In this document: positions 55,168 through 64,000 of the stretch, piece after piece
How the letters are laid out: each line of letters begins with the position of its first letter
How positions within the stretch are numbered: the first letter of the stretch is position 1
Assembly: GCF_954871325.1 (NCBI RefSeq)
Contig: NC_088776.1
Span: forward strand, 16,678,052 to 16,742,051
Length of the DNA stretch: 64,000 nucleotides
Source of the DNA: Gordionus sp. m RMFG-2023
Taxonomy: Eukaryota; Nematomorpha; Gordioida; Chordodea; Parachordodidae
Reading direction: 5' to 3'
Program-made: the position numbers and the translations under genes
Notes under the pieces: generated by a model
What the model was told of the DNA's origin: nothing
What the model saw: only the letters and a program-made list of their open reading frames with translations
The model's database searches: none

Positions 55168-55990
55168 GTGAAATATACAAATAGAAAAAATGTTGATAAT
55201 TTTAAATGGGAAAAATATCCTCGGGATATTATTAAAAAATATAGTAATATTAGTAAAAAACCTCGAAATTCCGAGTTGAATTTAGGAGGAAATTCAAATT
55301 CCAATGAAATTGATATTTCAGGGGGAATAGATAGCGATCAGCCCCTTAAAACTTGTGAAATTTTAAGGACTGATGGAATAAATAGACTGAGTCAATGTCC
55401 TAGGGTTAACTTGAGAATTGACTGCAGGTATATTGATATGCTATTTGACACTGGTGCGAGCATTTCGATAATGTCTTGTATAAATTTTTATAAATATTGG
55501 CCTAATGGCGTGATTATTAAGGAAAATATGTGTTTAAAACAGTTCGATGGTTCTAAGATTGAGGTATTGGGTAAAACTCAATGGTATGTGGTTTTTAATG
55601 ATACTATCATAAGTTTAGATTTATGGATAGTAGGAAAAGCCGTGGAAACTATTATGGGGTGGGATTGGATTACCACAATTGGACCCTATAATAATTATTG
55701 GAATTTATTTATTATTGATAGCGAATTGGCTAGTGATAATGTTAAAAGAAAATTAATGGCGGATAATATCCGAAATGAACTTCAGAAAGAAGGGATATCT
55801 AAATTATTGAACGATGGAAACGGGATTGTCGTTAATAATAGTTTTATTGAAACTCCCGAAAAGGTAGTGATCAGTTCTGATCATACCGAAATAAATAATA
55901 AAATTAATAGGGATCAATTTATGGAAATGGAAATAGATGGATTAAAAAAGATCGATCTGGCTATACCTATTTTGGTTAGAAAATATGGTA
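55168..55990 (+). pseudogene. Element B protease region
   Basis: MLFDTGASISIMSC is the protease active site; QFDGSKIEVLGKTQW and VETIMGWDWITTIGP align with element A's protease block by block. Confidence 0.88.
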
Positions 55991-56039
55991 TAATTTTTGA
56001 AAAATTAGGACGTTTAAAGATTATCAAGTAGACGTTAAG

Positions 56040-57070
56040 CTTAAAGAGGGTTTTTCACCCTTTTTGGCTTGCCGAAGAGTTCCTTTTGAGTGGAAAAGGG
56101 AAATCGATGAAGAATTAGATTAATGGGTTAGAGATGGCATCATAATTCCTGTGGAGTATAGTGAGTGGGCCACACCATTGGTACCTGTTAGAAAATCGAA
56201 TGGAAAGTTAAGGCTATGTGCTGATTTCCGTGTAACCTTAAATAGATGGGTAGTGGAGGTAAAATATCCATTGCCTAGGATTGAGGAGATTTTGGCCAGT
56301 TTAAAAGGTGCCAAGTAAATTCATAAATTATTTACAATAACGACTCCGAAAGGATTATTTGCCTTTTGTAGGCTACCGTTTGGATTAAGTGTGTCAGCGC
56401 CGATATTTCAGCGTACTATGGCATCAGTTTTCCAGGGCCTTGAAGGAGTTTATTATTATATGGATGATGTGCAATGATTTAGAGATCATATTGGCAGTTG
56501 ATGCATCCAACAAGGGGGTTGGAGGTGCATTGTTACATTTAATGGATGGTGTGGAAAGACCCATCATATTATTTTCGAGAGTTTTCAGGGAAGTGGAAAC
56601 TAGATATTTGGTTATTGAACAAGAAGCCCTAGCGGTTATCTTTGGATTAACCAAATGTCGTGAATATTTGATCGGTAAAAGATTTATAATTTACACGGAT
56701 CATAAGCCGTTAATTCATTTATTTAAAAAAGATAATAAAGAGTTAATGCTGTCTCCCTGGTTGCAACGTTGGTTGTTACTGGTGGGAAGTTTTCATGTGG
56801 AAATCAGATATCGCAGGGGCAAGGAAAATTGTTTGCCTGATATTTTATCTAGGTTAGGATCCAGTGAAGGGGATCTTGACGTTAACAAAAGTATAATGGT
56901 GAATGAAGACAGGGCATTAATTTGTTCTTTATCACATATGTTAAAGGGTGGTCCTACGAATTGGGAGGATCTTAAAAGCAATACCTTAAGGGATAAGGAA
57001 TTGGGTCGAGTAAAATTATTTTTGACGGGACAGGAGCCGTGGAAAAATAGTAGTAAAGTTTATAAAAAAT
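56040..57070 (+). pseudogene. Element B reverse transcriptase and RNase H region
   Basis: RT blocks around FCRLPFGLSVSAPIFQRTM-like sequence and YYYMDDV are present. RNase H blocks ILAVDASNKGVGGALLHL, YTDHKPLIHLFKKDNKEL and CLPDILSRLG follow. Fossil. Confidence 0.85.
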
Positions 57071-57080
57071 TGAAAAGGAA

Positions 57081-57924
57081 TTGTCCATAGTGGATGATTG
57101 TTTGATGCGGGGTAATAGAGCCGTGATTCCGTTGAAATTACGGAGTAAAATTGTACGATTGTTGCATGCAGGACATCAGGGTCGAGATAAAATAAAATCT
57201 TGGGCTCGTGAGTATGTATGGTGGCCTGGAATGAGCGATGATATTGAAAAGATTACGAGGAGTTGTGTTCCATGTAATTCGTGTGCCGCTATGCCCCGGA
57301 AGGAAATAGGCAGTTATTGGCCGAGACCTGAAAAGCCGTGGGAGCGTATTCACGTGGATTTCTTTGACTTAAACAAGAAGTCGTATTTTTTAGTTGTTGA
57401 TGCATTCTAAGTGGATTGAATATGAAGAAGTTCATGGATTAACCACTATTGTTATCAAATTGTTACAAAGGTTATGGGCTAGATTTGGGATTCCAAAGAC
57501 AATAGTGTCTGATGGAAGTCCGGCCTTTGTAAGTGAAAGTTTCAGAGATTTTTGTAATGCATTGGAAATTAAACACGTATTAGCTCCACCATATCATCCC
57601 AGTTCCAATGGACAGGCGGAGAGAATGGTAGCTATCGTGAAAAATTGGATTAAAAAGGCCAAACAAGAAAGTAATGATGTTTGGATGGCCCATTTATATT
57701 ATAATAATTCCAGAAACCGAGAGGGAATTACTCCGGTGGAGTTATTTTTGGGAAGAAGGACCAGAATGCCGTTGGATTTCTTAAAATCCAAAGATGGAGC
57801 TGGTGTAACTTCGGTTGATAGGATTGTAATAAAATATCATGTGGGGAGAATTATATGGGCCCGTTTGTTTGATAACAAAGAGAAGAAATGGGAAAAAGGT
57901 CAGAAAACCTTGGTTTCAAATTAA
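57081..57924 (+). pseudogene. Element B integrase region
   Basis: Zinc finger GHQGRDKIKSWAREYVWWPG with CVPCNSC; core blocks HVDFFDLNKKSYFLVVDAF, VSDGSPAFVS and PPYHPSSNGQAERMV; then FLGRRTRMPLDFL. The D,D,E residues are visible. Confidence 0.9.
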
Positions 57925-59351
57925 ATGAAATTTTGCTTATAAATGGAATTACGGTAATCAGACATAATGATCACGTAAGGTTAGGAGAAAGTAAGAAAAG
58001 ATAAAGATAATATGGAAATGCTTAAATATTAATTTTATCTGATTATTTTTCCAGAATCTTAGATTATTGGAATCATATAGCATAATATGTTAAAGATGAA
58101 TAATGAAAATTTATTGTAGTAATATAGCATAATATGTTAAATATGAATAATGAAAATATTGATTCTTTTGGGATACTCTGATAACGATACTTGCGTAGTA
58201 TTGGGAGTAAGATACTATTATAAAGATAGGGGTAGGCTTATTTGTGATTAAGTGTTAATGGAATCCATTAAAGGATGCTTAATTGAAACTTTGAAAAGCC
58301 TGGAAAATAAAGGGATTTTTATATTTCGGAGGGTGAACTCAACATCCTATAATTATACGGGATTATAATTGAGTTTCGGGGTATTGAAGGGCAAAGACAA
58401 TTTTTTTGTTTTCCCTTGAAGGAAGAGATTCTTTGGTTATTTAATTAATCACGTAATTGATAAAATTAGTGGAGTACAAAACAAAATTATATAAATTAAT
58501 GAATTAGTTGAATACTGAACAACTGGGGGTGTTTTGGTAATTTATGCTTTCGGTTAAATGGTAATAAAGTCCATCGGAGGAAAGTATTTTATTAATTTAT
58601 TGATTATTTTATATACTCGAGTATCCTCATTGTAGAGTGATAGGAGTATAATATAAGTAATTAAATGGTGTTACGAGGGAATCGTTTGTGAGTATGTTAT
58701 ATGCCGAGCAGTTGTTTTTTTTTTCAAGGAAAGTAGAGAAAAAGTTAATAAAAAATGTAAATTTTTGTGATGGATGGTCAGTGGAAAAATAAAAAGAAAG
58801 TTATGTTTTTTTGTTTTCACCGATGGTTTACTTTGATGTTGCTATGGTTATAAAAAAAAAAGATTCAAATTGTGTTAGACAATAAAAGGACTATAAACTT
58901 TGACCTTATGGTTGAACTAAGACTATAAACTTTGACCTTGTGATTGAACCAATGGGATTCACAAAAGTGAGAAGACAATTCTGGAAAAATTTTCGGTCGT
59001 TTCAATTGATGTTATGGAGGGCCAGCGTTATTCAGATCAAGCCAACGATTAAATGCTGACTATTGTTATACAAGTCAAGCCAACGATTAAATGCTGACTA
59101 TCGTTATTCAAGTCAAGCCTGCAATCGCATGATGATTATCGTATCGGTACAACTGGTAATCAAGCTCAAGAGTATATAAATATGGAGTAAAAAGGGACAA
59201 CTGGATATCCGTATTTTTTCTTATGAATACATTCTAAAGAAAAAAATTCTCTTATTATAACAAAATAATTAATAATATAATATTTTTCAAAATATATATT
59301 AAATATTATATTTAATGGTGAGGAATGTCGTTGACCCATAAAGGGGTGACA
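57925..59351 (+). other. Element B 3' non-coding region and purine tract
   Basis: No frame. Two-copy direct repeats: GACTATAAACTTTGACCTT at 58889 and 58920, AAGCCAACGATTAAATGCTG at 59039 and 59074, and ATAGCATAATATGTTAAA at 58077 and 58123. The purine tract AAAGGGGTGACA adjoins the right LTR. Confidence 0.7.
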
Positions 59352-59711
59352 TGTTCTAATATGTATAAAATATATATATATATAAGCCTCAAATGTCAAT
59401 CAGATGGATTGTAGACATCTGATTGGAGAGAAATAATTATTATTATTTAATGTAAAAAAAATAATAATTATTTATAATAATATATTTTTTTGAAGATATA
59501 TTTTTTTGAATTATTCATTTATTTTTTAAAAATTTTGTAAAATTTAAAAAGAAAAAATATAATTATTATGAATTTATTTTTTCCGATATATATTTTTTGA
59601 TTGAAAATATTTTTTTGTTTTTATGAGTACGAAATAAAGTTTTTAAAGAGTGTAAAATTCGGAAAATATATTCAGGAATCCAAAGATTATTTTTGTGTTA
59701 ATACTTAAAAA
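59352..59711 (+). repeat. Element B right LTR
   Basis: It matches 53533-53886 with a few substitutions and a longer TA run. Followed by the TAGTT duplication. Confidence 0.92.
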
Positions 59712-59716
59712 TAGTT

Positions 59717-60831
59717 ATTTTTGATTATAAAAAAATATATGTAAAAAGACTAATTTATGTAAAAAAATAACTATTTATGGTAATATTTTTTTATTTATTT
59801 GTTTGCATTTTAATAATAAAATCATTTCTATACTATCATCCCCAAGTCTGAGCGACTATCAGAAAGTATAAGTTTCGCTTTACTAAATAATATCTAAGCA
59901 GTAGCATTTGAGCGCATGGCAGTATTTAATTTTAGATATATTTTTAATATAAAAAAAATTATCAAAAATACTCAATTGTATTTTTATATTTAAAAAACGA
60001 TTTAGGGGATTTTCTATTATATTAATATCCTTTATTTCAAAAGAATTATCTATGGAAGTCGTGTTTTCTATAGTTTTAACTATACCTACAAAAATACGAA
60101 TCGAATAATAAAATGACATTCGATTCGATTCAATTCGAAAATTTTATTTAACCATAAATTATAAAGATAGAATATTAAATTTATTTTGTAAAATTTAACT
60201 ATGGATAAAAGACAAACAAATTTTATTAGTAAGATAATATAGAAGCATACATATATACTGTGGCTGGGGCTCGAACCCCCTGAAAATTTGAATAGATTTC
60301 TGAAGCAAAATTTTTTTTAATGGCTCCTCAATATCCCCTTGAACTAAAATAAATTTTTTTGATTGTCCCCTGAACCATTTCATTTATAATTCTATAAAGT
60401 AATATATAAATTTAATTTTATTATTTATAAATTAATAAGACTATCTAAATTTTAATTAAATGATGCTAATTTAATTATTAGAATAAATTAATACATATAG
60501 ATTATATTTTCACTATGTCAGTTTGCAATCAAATTCTGTGTTAAAAATAGAATATCAATATCACTTACTAAATATTAATTTAGCATTAACAGTTGGCTTA
60601 ATTGACTTTTATTATTTAAATTATTATATAACTTTAATTAATTTAATATGATCTTTCATTAATTAAAAATTAACAAATTTAATATTGTAATTAGCCGAGT
60701 TCAAAATCACGAATAAACTATATTATTCATTTTTAAATTTAATTACCATGCCTCTTCCTAAAAATATTTTCAAGGTCCAAATAAGTATAAGAGATTTCTT
60801 TATAAATAATAAGTAGACATATATTTTATAA
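59717..60831. other. AT-rich DNA
   Basis: A patch near 60260-60375 (TGGCTGGGGCTCGAACCCCC, later TTGTCCCCTGAACC) looks like a transposon end. No gene was recognised. Confidence 0.3.
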
Positions 60832-61053
60832 TCCTCTATTATATATACTATGATTGTAAAATATTAGGTAAAATGCCACTTTTACAGACGTATTTGACAG
60901 TTATATAATAATATATTACAGTTAATATATTAATAAATTTTACTAATAAATGCTTTATATAATAAATATAAGTAACAATTTGCTTATAATTTTTAAACGC
61001 CATTAATTTTTAATTATATTATTAAAATTAATCATATTATTCATCCCACAATG
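60832..61053 (+). repeat. Dispersed repeat, copy 1 (partner 62340-62575)
   Basis: Shares CCACTTTTACAGAC, TATTTGACAGTTA, ATATTACAGTTAAT, AATTTTACTAAT and ATATTATTCATCCCACAATG with 62340-62575, same orientation, 1.5 kb apart, about 75% identical. Confidence 0.7.
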
Positions 61054-61408
61054 GGTGTAATAAATTAGATATCTTTTCTTCTCTTTTTTTACGTGTTTTT
61101 AGGAAAGCTATTTTTTTCATCTTTGAAAAACAGTTTTTTTAATACGTGTATATTTTTGATATTATTACAAACTACTATTATTTTAAGATATAATACACTA
61201 ACTAGAGGTGGTGGGACAATAATATATAAAATCTTAATTGCTTTCATCGTAACACTCTGGTTCTTATTTTATAGTTACAAAATGTTTAATTTCCAATATG
61301 GGATCCTTGCCGTGTAAATAACTCAAGCTTCAATATATTTGTATAATTTCTTCTAATGATTTTTTTTGTTTTTGTTTTATCAATTTATCTAACATAATAA
61401 ATTCTGAT

Positions 61409-61525
61409 TAGTGTTGTTAAACGGCTCGATTTGAGCCGATGTTTAAAAACGGCTAACTCTATCTCACAATAATTTTCTCGATTACTTATCTAGCTTCCAT
61501 CATGTCATCTAAGAGGACTAACCAC
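61409..61525. mobile_element. Half copy of the TAGTG palindromic MITE
   Basis: TAGTGTTGTTAAACGGCTCG, ATTTGAGCCGAT and AAAAACGGCTAACTC match the left half of 63449-63662; the right half is missing. Confidence 0.55.
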
Positions 61526-62073
61526 CATATAGTTTTATGATATGGATTGGTCGTTTATATTTTCTTCTTCAAGAATTGTTTATTTGGTTCGTATAAATTT
61601 TTCCTTATTAGTCCATTCTATAAAACATCATATTCTAAAATGGTAACAGAGAGTTATATTAGTTTCATGACCTTTTGTCAATGTAAAGTTGCTTAGAATT
61701 ATATTGCCTTATGTGGTTTTTAAACACCATTATCAATTGAGGCATATGTATGAATTAATTAACCTTTTTTATCACTTGTAATTCTTTAGACGCTAAATTT
61801 TTTTCTATCGGCAAAAAATATTTTGCTGAGAATATTGTAGGCGCTATCTTTTCTGATAGCTATAGCTAATAGCGCGATACATTTTTCCCAATATTTATTT
61901 TTATAGCATGCTCCTTTTTTTAAAAGTAGCTAAGTAGAGCTTTTTAAAAATAAAATGAATGTAACTATAAATATAAAAATTTAAATATAATATCATAATT
62001 AATTATTTAATATTTTTTTTTTGATATCAATTATCTTTATTCACATCAATTTATAAATATTAAAAAAAATGAT

Positions 62074-62306
62074 AAAACACTAAAATATTAAAACAAATAT
62101 ATAAAAATATATAAAATTACTAAATAAAAATAAATATATATATTATAAGTATCGGAGGCTCTAAAAAGAGATTAATTTAATAATAAATTGTACCTAAAAA
62201 ACAAGTATAATTGTGTTTAAAAATTTCTAGTTGAAGTTTAATATATATATATTTTTTTATTTAGTAATTTTATATATTTTTATATAATTGTTTTAGTATT
62301 TTTAAA
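62074..62306. repeat. Imperfect inverted repeat, arms about 65 bp
   Basis: ACTAAAATATT... to AAAATTACTAAATAAAAA on the left mirrors TTTTTTATTTAGTAATTTT to TTTAGTATTTTT on the right, with a roughly 100-bp centre. Extreme AT content makes some of this expected by chance. Confidence 0.45.
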
Positions 62307-62339
62307 TTGAAATTTATATTTTCAATATATAGTTGATTT

Positions 62340-62575
62340 TACTCTATTATATAGAATTAGTTATAAAATACTAGATAAAATTCCACTTTTACAGACATAT
62401 TTGACAGTTAGAGAATATATTACAGTTAATAATTTAACAAATTTTACTAATCAATCCTCTTGATATTAAATATAGCAACAATTTGCATTCAATTATTTAA
62501 CCCCATCTATTTATTATAAGTAAAAATGATATTTAAATTTAATCTTCATATTATTCATCCCACAATGTTTTTAAA
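62340..62575 (+). repeat. Dispersed repeat, copy 2 (partner 60832-61053)
   Basis: See shared blocks under copy 1. The 1.3 kb between the copies has no coding frame, so an LTR origin is not supported. Confidence 0.65.
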
Positions 62576-63054
62576 AGATATTTTCTGATGTCCTTATCTA
62601 TATTTTATAGTTTTCTGTAAAATATATAATTCACTATATTGGTAAAAATTACTTGATTGTCATATAATTAGATATACTGTAAATCTACGACATATAATAT
62701 TCCACTGTTTGTATTGTGCTTTAATATTTTTTTTAATTTATGACTTAATTTTATCAATAGTTTTATAATTATATTTTACTTTTAAATTAAAATTACTCAC
62801 TTTATGAAAAATTATATTTGATATATTATATTATTTAGTAATTTTATGGATCTATTATTAATAATTATAATACATTTCACTTCTGTCTTAAGACTTATTT
62901 TTGGCTTATATTCCATTTATTAAAAAACATTTTTGGTTCATTTTACATATTTAAAAATTTATTTTCCTAAAAATCTATAAATTATGATGATTAGTTTTAT
63001 AAAAAAATATCAACTTTTACATTCTTTCTTTTAAATTATTATTTAAGATATATG

Positions 63055-63200
63055 CATACATATTTGAGGGTCAGGGAGTGGGGGGAGGACTAGGGGGGAT
63101 ATTTTTTTATTAGCTAAAAATGATATTTACAAAAAGTGATAAATTTCTGAAGGAGGGGATTTCCCCTTGCCCCCCTTCTCCCTGGCTATGCCTATGGTAA
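63055..63200. mobile_element. Decayed element with G-run and CCCTGGCTATGCC end
   Basis: GGGAGTGGGGGGAGG ... TTTTTTTATTAGCTAAAAATGA ... GGAGGGGATTTCCCC ... CTCCCTGGCTATGCC. The same order of blocks is found at 46785-46904. Confidence 0.45.
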
Positions 63201-63448
63201 TGTATATTCTTAATTTGTATTATAAACCTAAATCATCTTGATTATTTAAAATATCATCGCAAATAGATATCCAAATCGATGTAAGTGAGTCAGACAATTA
63301 TGCTATTAATGAAATGGAAGGTACCCTGGAAGAAATTGTTCTTGACAACAATATTTAAAATTTTCCATCTCCAAAATTAGAAAATATTTTTAAATTAATG
63401 TAAAACAAAAGGTGGCTACAAATTTATTTGTTCAAACTGTAAAACAAT

Positions 63449-63662
63449 TAGTGTTGTTAAATGGCTCGTTTTGAGCAGATTTTTAAAAACGGGTAACTCA
63501 TTATTTTAGCCAGAAAAATATTGTTAATCGAGATTTCTATAATATATGTCTATTGTTCCTTCTATGAACAAAATCTTCAGGCTTACGTAATATTTTTCTG
63601 GATAGCATATTGAGTAAGCCGTTTCTAAAAATCGGCTCAAAACGAGCCATTTAACAACACTA
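63449..63662. mobile_element. Palindromic hAT-type MITE (TAGTGTTG subfamily)
   Basis: 214 bp from TAGTGTTGTTAAATGGCTCG to CGAGCCATTTAACAACACTA with AAAACAAT / AAAATAAT flanks (7 of 8). The arms include TTTTAGCCAGAAAAATATT mirrored by AATATTTTTCTGG. The cleanest copy of the family in the window. Confidence 0.88.
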
Positions 63663-63779
63663 AAAATAATATGTCCTTAAATAAATCTAGTAGCTGTAAC
63701 CTCAAAACACTTAAAGGTAATTGTCATTTTTAAATACTAATTGTATTTTTATTTTGTAAGAATATTCATGCCAACCTCT

Positions 63780-64000
63780 CCCAAAATATACCCTTAAGCC
63801 TCGGAGGTCTAAAAGGTTCCCTGTGATCTGGGTCTAGAATAGATTCAACGTCTCCTCGACGGGGTGTATAACCACTTAAAGGGGTTGATGTCAGGAAGGG
63901 CATTCGATTGTAAAAAACTTGCTATAAAATTTCCCTATGGTCACAACAAAGCAGGGGTGGGGTACAGCCCAAAGTACCCCGAGCTACGATAAAAAGAAGA
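63780..64000 (+). mobile_element. LINE-like 3' tail (uncertain family)
   Basis: A GC-balanced block unlike its surroundings holds TGATGTCAGGAAGGGCATTC and GATTGTAAAAAACTTGC, a motif I associate with the 3' untranslated region of RTE-type LINEs and their SINEs (AGGAAGGGCATCCGG...TAAAAC). It continues through GGGGTACAGCCCAAAGTACC to the window edge, so the rest lies outside. Confidence 0.35.

Larger units (their letters stand above)
53533..59711 (+). mobile_element. Ty3/Gypsy LTR retrotransposon, element B
   Basis: 6.18 kb between a perfect 5-bp duplication TAGTT (53528-53532, 59712-59716). LTRs of 354 and 360 bp differ at roughly 2% of positions. The order is LTR, extended tRNA-His primer site, short Gag-position protein with a membrane helix and knuckles, protease, RT/RNase H region, integrase, 1.4-kb AT-rich 3' region, purine tract AAAGGGGTGACA, LTR. 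It is broken, with at least six breaks. Protease and integrase are clearly related to element A's, yet the LTRs are unrelated by eye, so these are two families of one lineage. It has no envelope gene. Confidence 0.93.

Noticed and set aside
60832-62575. LTR retroelement bounded by the 60.8/62.3-kb direct repeats
   Set aside because: Repeats are only about 75% alike, there is no TG...CA edge, primer site, purine tract or target duplication, and nothing coding lies between.

Overview
The window is very AT-rich (roughly three quarters A+T by eye) animal nuclear DNA with GT-AG introns, host exons scattered far apart, and a dense load of transposable elements between them. The best host gene encodes the p62 subunit of TFIIH, with a metazoan-type sequence. 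The retroelements use a tRNA-His primer site that resembles the protostome tRNA as I remember it. I would call the source an invertebrate, perhaps an arthropod. The species cannot be assigned from the sequence alone.

Layout. 1-0.8 kb: the 3' end of a BTB-BACK gene (two exons, 60-bp intron). 1.3-3.6 kb: a decayed pogo/Tigger transposon with long inverted ends. 4.8-5.1 kb: a small intact coiled-coil ORF. 6.7-9.0 kb: a hAT remnant and a hAT MITE. 9.4 and 11.0 kb: two plus-strand exons of unrecognised genes. 11.7-27.4 kb: nine minus-strand exons of GTF2H1 (TFIIH p62). Their reading phases join exactly, and the introns hold a hAT MITE, a DIRS-like retroelement with inverted termini, and a nested hAT that carries an exon-like coding segment. 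28-33.4 kb: several hAT remnants and a foldback element. 34.25-36.3 kb: a complete-looking 2-kb non-coding LTR element (TRIM/LARD type) with a 91-bp minisatellite. 37.6-46.2 kb: a roughly 0.7-kb tandem repeat split by a 7.25-kb Ty3/Gypsy element on the minus strand (element A). 46-53 kb: hAT pieces, an inverted pair of LTR ends, and a tiny LTR element of about 275 bp. 53.5-59.7 kb: a second, related Ty3/Gypsy element on the plus strand (element B). 59.7-64 kb: AT-rich DNA with dispersed repeats, a palindromic MITE and a LINE-like 3' tail.

The two Ty3/Gypsy elements are the most unusual content. Both have a short Gag-position protein with one hydrophobic membrane-type helix followed by zinc knuckles and no visible capsid domain. 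Both have His-tRNA primer sites, and in element B complementarity continues through the whole T-arm of the tRNA. Element A is also filled with the hexamer CAACTC (GAGTTG in sense), and it carries an extra GC-rich zinc-knuckle ORF beyond the integrase. Both are fossils: element A has about three breaks in pol and element B has at least six.

The second theme is hAT transposons. At least five terminal-repeat families are present. Five copies have flanking 8-bp duplications that match perfectly or with one mismatch, and several families carry arrays of short GC-rich subterminal motifs that stand out sharply from the AT-rich background.
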